Shown here: positions 54,702-62,449 of the stretch, in pieces
Layout: each line of letters begins with the position of its first letter
Numbering within the stretch: position 1 is the stretch's first letter
NCBI RefSeq assembly: GCF_900104025.1
Contig: NZ_FNIQ01000003.1
Span: 186,001 to 250,000, forward strand
DNA length: 64,000 nucleotides
Direction: 5' to 3'
Source of the DNA: Geodermatophilus sp. DSM 45219
GTDB lineage: Bacteria > Actinomycetota > Actinomycetes > Mycobacteriales > Geodermatophilaceae
The notes under the pieces: generated by a model
Database searches by the model: none
Told to the model about the DNA's origin: nothing
What the model saw: only the letters and a program-made list of their open reading frames with translations
Position numbers and translations under genes: made by a program

Positions 54702-56225
54702 GTGTCCGTACAGCTAGTCCTGATCCTGATCTTGTTGGTGGTCTTCCTGATCGCCACCGTGCTGCCGGTCCACATGGGCGCCCTCGCCCTGGTGGCGGCC
54801 TTCATCGCCGGCTACTTCATCTACGGCCTCGACGAGGAGCTGCCGTACGACGACGCGATCTTCGGTTTCTTCCCCGGGTCGCTGTTCGTCGTCCTCGTCG
54901 GCGTGACGTACCTCTTCGCCATCGCGAAGAACAACGGCACGGTGGACTGGCTCGTGCACGCCGCGGTGAAGGCCTCCGGCGGCCGTTTGGTCGCGATCCC
55001 GTGGGCGATGTTCGCCGTCACCGGCGCGCTCACCGCGATCGGCGGCGTCGTGCCGGCGGTGGTCGCCATCATCGCCCCGGTCGGCATGTCCTTCGCCCGC
55101 CGGTACGGCATCAACCCGGTCCTGATGGGCCTGTTCATCATCAACGGCGCGACGGCCGGCGGGTTCTCCCCGCTGTCGGTCTTCGGCGTCATCACCAACA
55201 CGGTGGTCGAGGAGAACGACCTGCCCGGCAGCCCGCTGTTCCTCTGGGGCGCCTCGATCGTCATCAACATCCTGCTGTCGATCCTGGTCTTCTTCCTCTT
55301 CGGCGGCCGCAAGCTGCTCGGCGGCGGCCGGGTCGACACGACCGACACCCGGGACGACGACTTCGTCGCGGCGACCGTGGCCGGCGACGCGACCGAGGAC
55401 ACCGGCGCGGACATCCCCGGCGGACCGGCCCGGCGCACCGCGGTGGGCAGCACGGGCACCGGTGGGGCTGCCGTCACCGGACGGACCGGCCGTGCGGCGG
55501 GCAGCCCGCAGCACGGCGAGCCGGGTCACCAGCACCCGCACGACGAGGACGACGACCGCGCCGAGACCAAGTCCGTGCAGACCGTGGCGGTGGCCGAGGA
55601 GCACCACGAGGAGCCGGTCACCACGCTGGACCGCGACCGCTCGCTGACCCTCGCCGGCCTGGTCCTGCTGGTCGTCGGCGCGCTCGTCTTCGACCTCGAC
55701 ATCGGCCTCATGGCGATCACCGTCGGCGTCATCCTGTCGCTGGTCGCCCCGCGCGGCGCGAAGGGCGCCGTGGGTCAGATCGCCTGGCCGACCGTGCTGC
55801 TGATCTGCGGCATCGTCACGTACGTCGGGCTGATGCAGGACCAGCAGGTCCCCGAGTGGCTGGGCGGGAACGTGGCGGCGCTGGGTCTGCCGCTCATCGC
55901 CGCGCTGCTGATCTGCTACATCGGCGGTGTCGTCTCCGCGTTCGCCTCGACCACCGGCATCCTCGGCGCGCTCATCCCGCTCGCCGTGCCGTTCCTGCAG
56001 GGTCCGGAGGCGGTCGGCGCGATCGGCCTGATCACCGCGCTGGCGCTGTCGTCGTCCATCGTCGACTCCAGCCCCTTCTCCACGAGCGGCGCCCTGGTGG
56101 TCGCGAACGCCACCGAGGCCGAGCGGGACCGGACCTTCCGCAACCTGATGGTCTGGGGCTTCTCGATGGTCGCGGCCATCCCGCCGGTCACCTGGCTGAT
56201 CCTGGTGGTGCCCGGCTGGCTGTAG
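54702..56225 (+). CDS. MatC/SLC13-type dicarboxylate transporter
   Basis: This 507-residue inner-membrane protein resembles the MatC (malonate/dicarboxylate carrier) group. Repeated GALTAIGGVVPAVVAI and SAFASTTGILGALIP segments suggest two inverted halves of about six helices each. An unusual hydrophilic insert of about 105 residues (205-313) separates the halves, with a His/Asp cluster HGEPGHQHPHDEDDD at 271-285. The GTG at 54702 follows an AGGGG site. It is divergent from the aminotransferase operon and followed by CoA-transferase and hydratase genes, so it probably imports their acid substrate. Confidence 0.87.
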   Translation: MSVQLVLILILLVVFLIATVLPVHMGALALVAAFIAGYFIYGLDEELPYDDAIFGFFPGSLFVVLVGVTYLFAIAKNNGTVDWLVHAAVKASGGRLVAIPWAMFAVTGALTAIGGVVPAVVAIIAPVGMSFARRYGINPVLMGLFIINGATAGGFSPLSVFGVITNTVVEENDLPGSPLFLWGASIVINILLSILVFFLFGGRKLLGGGRVDTTDTRDDDFVAATVAGDATEDTGADIPGGPARRTAVGSTGTGGAAVTGRTGRAAGSPQHGEPGHQHPHDEDDDRAETKSVQTVAVAEEHHEEPVTTLDRDRSLTLAGLVLLVVGALVFDLDIGLMAITVGVILSLVAPRGAKGAVGQIAWPTVLLICGIVTYVGLMQDQQVPEWLGGNVAALGLPLIAALLICYIGGVVSAFASTTGILGALIPLAVPFLQGPEAVGAIGLITALALSSSIVDSSPFSTSGALVVANATEAERDRTFRNLMVWGFSMVAAIPPVTWLILVVPGWL

Positions 56226-56328
56226 GACGACCCCCTCCCTCCCACCGCTCGGGAAAGGACCCCTTCCTCCCCACCGCTCGCAAGCTCGCGGCGGTACCCG
56301 GGAAGGGGCCAGAGCCTCCGGAGGGGGC
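56226..56328. repeat. Dispersed hairpin repeat, copy 8
   Basis: It starts directly after the transporter stop codon. It contains CCCACCGCTCG twice and the arms CCCCTTCC/GGAAGGGG, with a CTCGCAAGCTCGCG centre shared with other copies. Confidence 0.7.
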
Positions 56329-56346
56329 CGACCACGCCCGACACGA

Positions 56347-56381
56347 CAGCGCCCCGGACGGCTCCCGCCGCCGGGGCGCTG
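56347..56381 (+). terminator. Hairpin terminator between the transporter and CoA-transferase genes
   Basis: CAGCGCCCCGG at 56347-56357 pairs with CCGGGGCGCTG at 56371-56381. It suggests that the CoA-transferase gene has, at least partly, its own promoter. Confidence 0.65.
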
Positions 56382-56453
56382 CCGTGCGCAGGCCACGATG
56401 TCCCCTGACCACCGTCCCGTTCCCCGACCACCCACGACGCGGAGGCAGCAGAC

Positions 56454-57707
56454 GTGACCGCGACCGCACCGACCGACCCGCCCACCGCCCGGCCACCGCT
56501 CACCGGGATCACCGTGCTGGAGGTCGGCGTCTTCATGGCCGCCCCGTTCGCCGCCATGCAGCTGGCCGACCTCGGCGCCCGGGTCGTCAAGGTGGAGGAC
56601 CCCCGGTCCGGCGACCCGGTCCGCGCCAGCGGGCCCTTCGTCGACGGGGAGAGCTCGCCCTACCTGCGGCTCAACCGGAACAAGGAGTCGGTCGCGCTGG
56701 ACCTGAAGTCCGACGCCGGCCGGCGGGCTTTCCTGGCCCTGGTCGAGACCGCCGACGTGGTCATCGAGAACCTGCGCCCCGGCGCCATGGCCCGGCTGGG
56801 GCTGGACGCGGCCGGCATCTGGGCGGTCAACCCGCGGGTGGTCTACGCGTCGGGCTCGGGCTGGGGGCAGGACGGCCCGCTGGCCCCGCTGCCCGGGCTG
56901 GACATCATGGCCCAGGCGCGCAGCGGGCTGATGAGCACCACCGGCACCCCGGGCGGCGAGCCGGTCAAGGTCGGCGTCCCGGTGTGCGACCTGGTCTGCG
57001 GCCTCTACCTCGCGCTGGCCGTGACCGCGGCGCTGCGCGAGCGGGACCGCACCGGGGTCGGCCAGTCGGTCGACGTCTCGCTGTTCGAGGCCGGCACGAG
57101 CCTGGCCGTGTGGGAGGCCGGCCGGTACTTCGCCACCGGCGAGGTCGGCGGCCCCCTGGGGTCGGCGCACCAGAGCCAGGCGCCGTACCAGGCGTTCCGC
57201 ACCGCCGACGGCTGGGTGACGATCGGCGCGAACACCCCCAACACCTGGGCGGGGCTGTGCCGGACGCTCGGGATGGACGCCGAGCTGGCCGACGAGCGCT
57301 ACGCCGACGCCACCCGGCGGCACGCCCTCCGCGAGGAGCTGGCCCGGACCATCGAGCTACGGACCACCACCCGGACGACGGCCGACCTGGTCACCGCCCT
57401 CGACGCCGCCGGGGTGCCGTGCGCGCCGATCTCCGACTACGGCCAGGTCTTCACCGACGAGCACCTGCGCGCCCGGGACTTCTTCTGGGACGCGCCGCAC
57501 CCGACGCTGCCGCCGCAGCGGCAGATCGGCTCGCCCATGCGGCTGTCGGCCAGCCCCGCGGTGCGCGGCCACGCCGGGCCGCCGCTCGGCGCCGACACCC
57601 GGGCGGTGCTGACCCGCGCCGGCGTGCCGGCCGACGTCGTCGACGCCGTGGCCGGCCCGGTGGCGCACCCGCAGCCCGCTCCCGTGGCCCCGGGGGAGGG
57701 CGCGTGA
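56454..57707 (+). CDS. CaiB/BaiF-family (class III) CoA-transferase
   Basis: This 417-residue type III CoA-transferase moves CoA between carboxylic acids through an aspartyl anhydride. VLEVGVFMAAPFAAMQLADLG, a VVKVEDPRSGDPVR segment and NRNKESVALDLK are family hallmarks. Asp150 in PLPGLDIMAQA aligns with the catalytic aspartate. The GTG follows a GGAGG site. It is coupled to a hydratase gene by a 4-nt overlap, so it probably activates the acid that the hydratase then processes. The actual acid is unknown. Confidence 0.92.
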   Translation: MTATAPTDPPTARPPLTGITVLEVGVFMAAPFAAMQLADLGARVVKVEDPRSGDPVRASGPFVDGESSPYLRLNRNKESVALDLKSDAGRRAFLALVETADVVIENLRPGAMARLGLDAAGIWAVNPRVVYASGSGWGQDGPLAPLPGLDIMAQARSGLMSTTGTPGGEPVKVGVPVCDLVCGLYLALAVTAALRERDRTGVGQSVDVSLFEAGTSLAVWEAGRYFATGEVGGPLGSAHQSQAPYQAFRTADGWVTIGANTPNTWAGLCRTLGMDAELADERYADATRRHALREELARTIELRTTTRTTADLVTALDAAGVPCAPISDYGQVFTDEHLRARDFFWDAPHPTLPPQRQIGSPMRLSASPAVRGHAGPPLGADTRAVLTRAGVPADVVDAVAGPVAHPQPAPVAPGEGA

Positions 57708-58477
57708 GCGGCGACCTGACGGTCGGCCAGGACGGCGCCGTCCTGACCGTCACCTTCGACCGGCCCGAGCAGCGCAACGCCATGACCTTCGCGATGTACG
57801 AGGGCCTGCACGAGGCCTGCGAGCGGGCGGACGCGGACGACTCCGTCCGGGTGCTCGTGCTGAGGGGCGCCGGCGGCCGGGCGTTCGTCGCCGGCACCGA
57901 CATCGCCCAGTTCCTCGACTTCTCCGGCGGGGACGACGGCATCGCCTACGAGCAGTCGATCGAGCGCGTGGTGACCCGGCTCGAGGACGTCACGGTGCCC
58001 ACCGTCGCCGCCGTCGAGGGCGCCTGCGTCGGCGGTGGCCTGGCGCTGGCGGCCGCCTGCGACCTGCGGGTGGCCACCACGTCGTCCCGGTTCGGCGTGC
58101 CCGTTGCCCGGACCCTCGGCAACTGCCTGTCGGTCAACAGCGTCTCGCTGCTGGTGCACCACCTCGGCCCCGCCCGGACGCTGGACCTGCTGCTGCGGGC
58201 CCGGCTGCTGTCGGCGGAGGAGGCGGCCGCGGCCGGCTTCGTGGGGCAGCTGTGCGCCGACGGCGAGCTCGACGCCGTCCTGACCGAGCTGACCACGACG
58301 CTGCTCGGCCACGCGCCGCTGAGCATGTGGGCGGCCAAGCAGGCGGTGCTGCGGCTGCGCCGGGCCGGCCTGCCCGGCGACGAGGACGTGCTGCGCACCG
58401 TCTACGGCAGCGCGGACTTCCGCGCCGGGGTCGCCGGGTTCGTGGCCCGCGAGCGGGTCAGCTGGACGGGACGCTGA
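57704..58477 (+). CDS. Enoyl-CoA hydratase/isomerase-family protein
   Basis: This 257-residue crotonase-fold enzyme has the two oxyanion-hole segments GGRAFVAGTDIAQF and ACVGGGLALAAACDLRVA. The position after FGVPVARTLGNC lacks the usual hydratase glutamate pattern, so it may be a lyase, isomerase or decarboxylase-type crotonase rather than a plain hydratase. Its GTG overlaps the CoA-transferase stop (GTGA). Its 3' end overlaps the convergent IclR gene by 20 nt. Confidence 0.88.
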   Translation: MSGDLTVGQDGAVLTVTFDRPEQRNAMTFAMYEGLHEACERADADDSVRVLVLRGAGGRAFVAGTDIAQFLDFSGGDDGIAYEQSIERVVTRLEDVTVPTVAAVEGACVGGGLALAAACDLRVATTSSRFGVPVARTLGNCLSVNSVSLLVHHLGPARTLDLLLRARLLSAEEAAAAGFVGQLCADGELDAVLTELTTTLLGHAPLSMWAAKQAVLRLRRAGLPGDEDVLRTVYGSADFRAGVAGFVARERVSWTGR

Positions 58478-59246
58478 GCGGCGGGGCGCCGTCCTCCCGC
58501 AGCTCGCTGGCCAGCGCGGCCGCCGCCGCCTGCAGCACGGGCACCACGCGGGGGACGGCGTCCAGGCCGAGCCGGCCCGCCGGGCCGGACACCGAGATCG
58601 CCCCGGCCGCCACTCCGCCGGGCACGGGGACGGCGACGCAGCGGACGCCGGCCTCCTGCTCCCCGTCGTCCAGCGCGTAGCCCTGCTCGGCGATCGCGGG
58701 CAGCTGGGCGATCAGCTCGTCGGGGTCGGTCACCGTGCGGTCGGTGCGGGCCGGCATGCCCGCCTGGACGACCAGCCGGCGGGCGGTCTCGGGCGGCATC
58801 TGGGCCAGCAGCACCTTGCCCACGCCGGTGCAGTGCAGGTGCACCCGCCGGCCCACCTCGGTGAACATCCGCATGGAGTGCCGGGAGGGCACCTGGGCGG
58901 CGTAGACGACCCGGTCGCCGTCGAGCATCGCCATGTTGGCGGTCTCGCCGATGGTGTCGACCAGCCGGTACAGGTGCGGCTCGGCCCAGGTGGCGAGCAC
59001 GCGCGAGGAGCGCTCCCCGAGGTGGATCAGCCGCGGCCCGAGCACGTAGCGGCGCGAGGGCAGCTGGCGCACGTAGCCCCGCGCCACGAGGGTGCGCACC
59101 AGGCGGTGGATCGTGGACACGGCGAGCCCGCTGTCGGCCGCCAGCCGGCTGATGGCGACCTCGCCGCCGGCGTCGGCCATGAGCTCGAGCAGCAGGAAGG
59201 CGCGGTCCAGCGACTGCACGCCCTCCGCCGACCCACCAGCCGTCAT
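58458..59246 (-). CDS. IclR-family transcriptional regulator
   Basis: This 262-residue regulator has an N-terminal winged helix (VAISRLAADSGLAVSTIHRL) and the C-terminal IclR effector domain with CTGVGKVLLA and GVRCVAVPV. The ATG at 59246 follows a GGGAGAGG site; the frame extends 16 codons upstream without similarity. It is divergent from the glyoxylate/glycolate operon, and a TTCC-N7-GGAA palindrome lies in between. Similar palindromes lie at the 54.5-54.7 kb promoters. I infer it controls the whole 50-64 kb module in response to a glyoxylate-related acid. Confidence 0.9.
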   Translation of the reverse strand: MTAGGSAEGVQSLDRAFLLLELMADAGGEVAISRLAADSGLAVSTIHRLVRTLVARGYVRQLPSRRYVLGPRLIHLGERSSRVLATWAEPHLYRLVDTIGETANMAMLDGDRVVYAAQVPSRHSMRMFTEVGRRVHLHCTGVGKVLLAQMPPETARRLVVQAGMPARTDRTVTDPDELIAQLPAIAEQGYALDDGEQEAGVRCVAVPVPGGVAAGAISVSGPAGRLGLDAVPRVVPVLQAAAAALASELREDGAPPLSVPSS

Positions 59247-59336
59247 CGCTGCCTCTCCCCGCGCCGGCCGCACCCCCGGCCCCGGGTTGACCACCGGTGA
59301 GCGGCAGCACTACTTTTCCAGTTAACAGACATCCTC

Positions 59337-59351
59337 TTCCACGATGCGGAA
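59337..59351. promoter_or_regulatory. Putative IclR operator, copy C
   Basis: TTCCACGATGCGGAA lies between the divergent IclR gene and the operon starting at 59420. It matches copy B at 12 of 15 positions and keeps both TTCC/GGAA arms. Confidence 0.6.
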
Positions 59352-59419
59352 GAACACTACCCTCATCAGCCGCTTCGCGGAACCGGCCGGTGTCCAGCCC
59401 GCGACCTCAGGGAGAGCCA

Positions 59420-59770
59420 GTGAGCGCCACTGCCGGCGTGGAGGGTCACGCGATCACCCGGTCCTGGCTCCGTGGCCAGGGCGCGGCCGGCACCAACGGC
59501 CTGATGCGGGACGCCGCCACCGCGGGGATCAGCCGCAGCCAGGTGTGGCAGTCGCTGGACAACGGCGTCAAGCTGTCGAACGGCGAGACGGTCACCCGGG
59601 AGCTGGTCGAGCGCCTCACCGACGAGGAGGTGCAGGCCATCGAGCAGTCCCGCGGTGACGCCCTCGCCTCCGGTCGCTGGGACGACGCCCGCTCGCTGTT
59701 CCCGGAGACCGCGGTCGCCGACGAGTACCAGGACCTCCCCGCCCTGCCCGCCTACGAACGGATGCCGTGA
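59420..59770 (+). CDS. Free-standing malate synthase A C-terminal domain
   Basis: This 116-residue protein matches the C-terminal helical domain of malate synthase A: WLRGQGAAGTNGLMRDAATA, GISRSQVWQSLDNGVKLSNG, and an end reading GRWDDARSLFPETAVADEY with LPAYERMP. Asp31 in the RDAATAG segment corresponds to the catalytic base region of full-length malate synthase. The TIM barrel that binds acetyl-CoA and glyoxylate is absent; the 120 nt upstream encode nothing similar. It has its own GTG and GGGAGAG site and leads the glcDEF operon, so it seems expressed. It may pair with a barrel encoded elsewhere or serve as a regulator. Confidence 0.8.
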   Translation: MSATAGVEGHAITRSWLRGQGAAGTNGLMRDAATAGISRSQVWQSLDNGVKLSNGETVTRELVERLTDEEVQAIEQSRGDALASGRWDDARSLFPETAVADEYQDLPALPAYERMP

Positions 59771-59774
59771 CGCC

Positions 59775-61262
59775 ATGACCGCCGTCGCCGAACCGGCCGT
59801 CTCCGACCGGACCGCTGCCCTCGCCGAAGCGCTGCGGACCGCGATCGGTACCGAGCGGGTGCTGACCGACCGCACCCAGGTGCGCACCTACGAGTGCGAC
59901 GGGCTGGCCAACTTCAAGGTCACCCCGGCGATCGTCGTGCTGGCCGAGAGCCGGCAGCACGTCGTCGACACGGTCCGGCTCTGCTCCGAGGCCGGCGTGC
60001 CGTTCGTGGCGCGCGGCTCCGGGACCGGCCTGTCCGGTGGCGCGCTGCCCAGTGCGGACGGCGTCCTGCTGGTGATGTCCCGGCTGCGCTCCCTGGGCCC
60101 GGTCGACGCGGACAACCGGCAGGTCACCGTCGAGCCGGGGGTGATCAACCTGTGGGTGACCCGGGACGCGGCGCCGTTCGACCTGGCGTACGCGCCCGAC
60201 CCGTCGTCCCAGCTGGTCTGCTCGATCGGCGGCAACGTGGCCGAGAACGCCGGGGGCGCGCACTGCCTGAAGTACGGCTTCACGGTCAACCACGTCCTCG
60301 GCGCCGAGGTGGTGCTGCCCGACGGCGAGGTCGTGCACCTGGGCGGGCGGGCTCCCGAGCACCCCGGCTACGACCTGCTGGGCGCGTTCATCGGCAGCGA
60401 GGGCACCCTGGGTGTCGCGACCGAGCTGACCCTGCGGCTGATCCGCGTGCCCGAGGCCGTGCAGACCATGCTGGTGGGCTACCACTCGGTCGAGGACGCC
60501 GCCGGCACGGTCAGCGACATCATCGCGGCCGGGATCCTGCCGGCCGCGGTCGAGATGATGGACGCGCTGGCCATCGAGGCCGCCGAGGCCGCGGTGAGCT
60601 GCGGCTACCCCGAGGGCGCGGTGGCGGTGCTGGTCATCGAGCTCGACGGCCCGCAGGTCGAGGTCGAGGCCCAGTTCCGGCAGGTGGAGGAGATCGCCCG
60701 GCGGCGCAACGCCTTCGAGACCCGCATCGCGGCCGACGACGCCGAGCGGGGGCTGATGTGGAAGGGGCGCAAGTCGGCGTTCGCGGCGGTCGGCCGGATC
60801 AGCCCGTCCTACTTCGTCCAGGACGGCGTCATCCCGCGCACCAAGCTGCCCGAGGTGCTGGCCGAGATGAAGCGCATGGCCGACGAGAAGGGGCTCCGCG
60901 TCGCCAACGTCTTCCACGCCGGGGACGGCAACCTGCACCCGCTCGTGCTCTTCGACGACGCGGTCGAGGGCCAGGCGCACGAGGCCGAGGAGCTGGCCGG
61001 CGACATCCTCGAGCTCTGCGTCACCTCCGGCGGCTCGATCACCGGCGAGCACGGGGTGGGCAGCGAGAAGCGCATGAAGATGGCCAAGCAGTTCACGCCT
61101 GCCGACCTCGACACGATGCAGCTGGTCCGGTGCGCCTTCGACCCCGACGGCATCGCCAACCCGGGCAAGGTCTTCCCCACCCCACGGCTGTGCGGGGAGC
61201 GGCCCGGCGTCCGCAAGGGCGAGCACCCGGTGCAGGCGGCCGGTCTCGGCGAGGTCTTCTGA
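59775..61262 (+). CDS. glcD: Glycolate oxidase subunit GlcD
   Basis: This 495-residue FAD-linked subunit oxidises glycolate to glyoxylate. VPFVARGSGTGLSGGALP is the FAD loop, and SSQLVCSIGGNVAENAGG and FHAGDGNLHP followed by GEHGVGSEKRMKM are conserved in GlcD. The ATG at 59775 lies 4 nt after the stop of the malate synthase-domain gene, and its stop overlaps glcE by one base. It differs from the solitary oxidase at 39863-41269 by having its GlcE and GlcF partners. Confidence 0.93.
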   Translation: MTAVAEPAVSDRTAALAEALRTAIGTERVLTDRTQVRTYECDGLANFKVTPAIVVLAESRQHVVDTVRLCSEAGVPFVARGSGTGLSGGALPSADGVLLVMSRLRSLGPVDADNRQVTVEPGVINLWVTRDAAPFDLAYAPDPSSQLVCSIGGNVAENAGGAHCLKYGFTVNHVLGAEVVLPDGEVVHLGGRAPEHPGYDLLGAFIGSEGTLGVATELTLRLIRVPEAVQTMLVGYHSVEDAAGTVSDIIAAGILPAAVEMMDALAIEAAEAAVSCGYPEGAVAVLVIELDGPQVEVEAQFRQVEEIARRRNAFETRIAADDAERGLMWKGRKSAFAAVGRISPSYFVQDGVIPRTKLPEVLAEMKRMADEKGLRVANVFHAGDGNLHPLVLFDDAVEGQAHEAEELAGDILELCVTSGGSITGEHGVGSEKRMKMAKQFTPADLDTMQLVRCAFDPDGIANPGKVFPTPRLCGERPGVRKGEHPVQAAGLGEVF

Positions 61263-62449
61263 TGTCGGCCCCGGCCGTCACCCGCCGGCCCGGCGGCACC
61301 GACGACGCCGTCGGCGGGGTGGTGCCGCGGGAGGTCGTCCGGCCCGGGACGGTCGAGGAGGTCGCCGACGTCCTGCGGGCCGCGGCCGCCGACGGCCGCA
61401 CCGTCGTCCCGGTCGGCGGGCGCAGCAAGCTGACCTGGGCGGCGCCGCCGGAGTCCTGCGACCTGCTCCTCGACGTCACCGGCCTCGACCGCATCGTCGA
61501 GCACGTCGCCGGAGACCTCACCGTCGTGGCCGAGGCCGGGGTCCGGCTGGGCGACCTGCAGGCGCAGCTCGGCGAGGCGGGCCAGCTGCTCGGCCTGGAC
61601 CCGCCCGAGGACGGCGCCACGCTGGGCGGCCTGGTGAGCGCGAACGCCTCCGGGCCGCGACGGCTGCGCTACGGCACCACGCGCGACCTGCTCATCGGGA
61701 TCACCGTCGTCCTCGCCGACGGCACGCTCGCCCGCGCCGGCGGCAAGGTCGTCAAGAACGTCGCCGGCTACGACCTGGGCAAGCTCTACACCGGGGCCCA
61801 CGGCACGCTCGGCGTCGTCGTCTCCACCACCTGGCGGCTGCACCCGGTGCCGCCCGCGCGCCGGGTGGTCACCCTGGACCTGCCGGACGTCGCGGCCGCG
61901 GGGCCGCTGTCGATCGCGCTGGCCCGCTCGACGCTCACCCCCTCGGCGGTGGAGCTGAGCGGCACGGCCGGCGGCCCGGGGCGGCTCGTCGTGCTGTTCG
62001 AGTCGATCGCCGAGTCGGTGACCGACCAGGCGCGTTCGGCCGTCGCCCTGCTGGGTGGCGGCGAGGAGTCCGACGACCTGCCCGAGGACTTCGGCCGGCG
62101 GCCCGGCGGTGCGGACGACGTGCTGCTCCGGCTCGCCCACGCGCCGGCGGCCCTCGCCGCGGTGCTGGCCGCGCTGCCCGCCGGCACCCCCGTGTCCGCG
62201 CACGCCGCCACAGGAGTGGCCTACGCGGCCGTCCCCGCCGCCGAGGCGGCCGGCGCGCTGCCCCGCCTGCGCGCCGCGATCGCCGAGCACGACGGGACCG
62301 CGGTGGTCCTGCGGGCACCCGACGCCGTCCGGGACGCCCTGGACCACTGGGGCCCGGTCGGCGACTCGCTGGAGCTGATGCGGCGGGTCAAGGAGAGGTT
62401 CGACCCCGAGCGGCGGATGTCGCCGGGCCGGTTCGTCGGAGGGTTGTAG
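61262..62449 (+). CDS. glcE: Glycolate oxidase subunit GlcE
   Basis: This 395-residue FAD-binding subunit has the reduced FAD domain typical of GlcE: VVPVGGRSKLTW, GLDPPEDGATLGGLVSANAS and the GGKVVKNVAGYDLGKL segment. It lacks the GEHG catalytic tail of GlcD. It overlaps glcD by one base and abuts glcF, giving the standard glcDEF order. It probably shapes the complex and electron transfer. Confidence 0.92.
   Translation: MSAPAVTRRPGGTDDAVGGVVPREVVRPGTVEEVADVLRAAAADGRTVVPVGGRSKLTWAAPPESCDLLLDVTGLDRIVEHVAGDLTVVAEAGVRLGDLQAQLGEAGQLLGLDPPEDGATLGGLVSANASGPRRLRYGTTRDLLIGITVVLADGTLARAGGKVVKNVAGYDLGKLYTGAHGTLGVVVSTTWRLHPVPPARRVVTLDLPDVAAAGPLSIALARSTLTPSAVELSGTAGGPGRLVVLFESIAESVTDQARSAVALLGGGEESDDLPEDFGRRPGGADDVLLRLAHAPAALAAVLAALPAGTPVSAHAATGVAYAAVPAAEAAGALPRLRAAIAEHDGTAVVLRAPDAVRDALDHWGPVGDSLELMRRVKERFDPERRMSPGRFVGGL

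Noticed and set aside
59297..59419. A missing malate synthase barrel directly upstream of the orphan domain
   Set aside because: The frame upstream encodes only sequence overlapping the IclR promoter and operator; no barrel motifs occur, so the gene is not a simple frameshifted malate synthase within this window.
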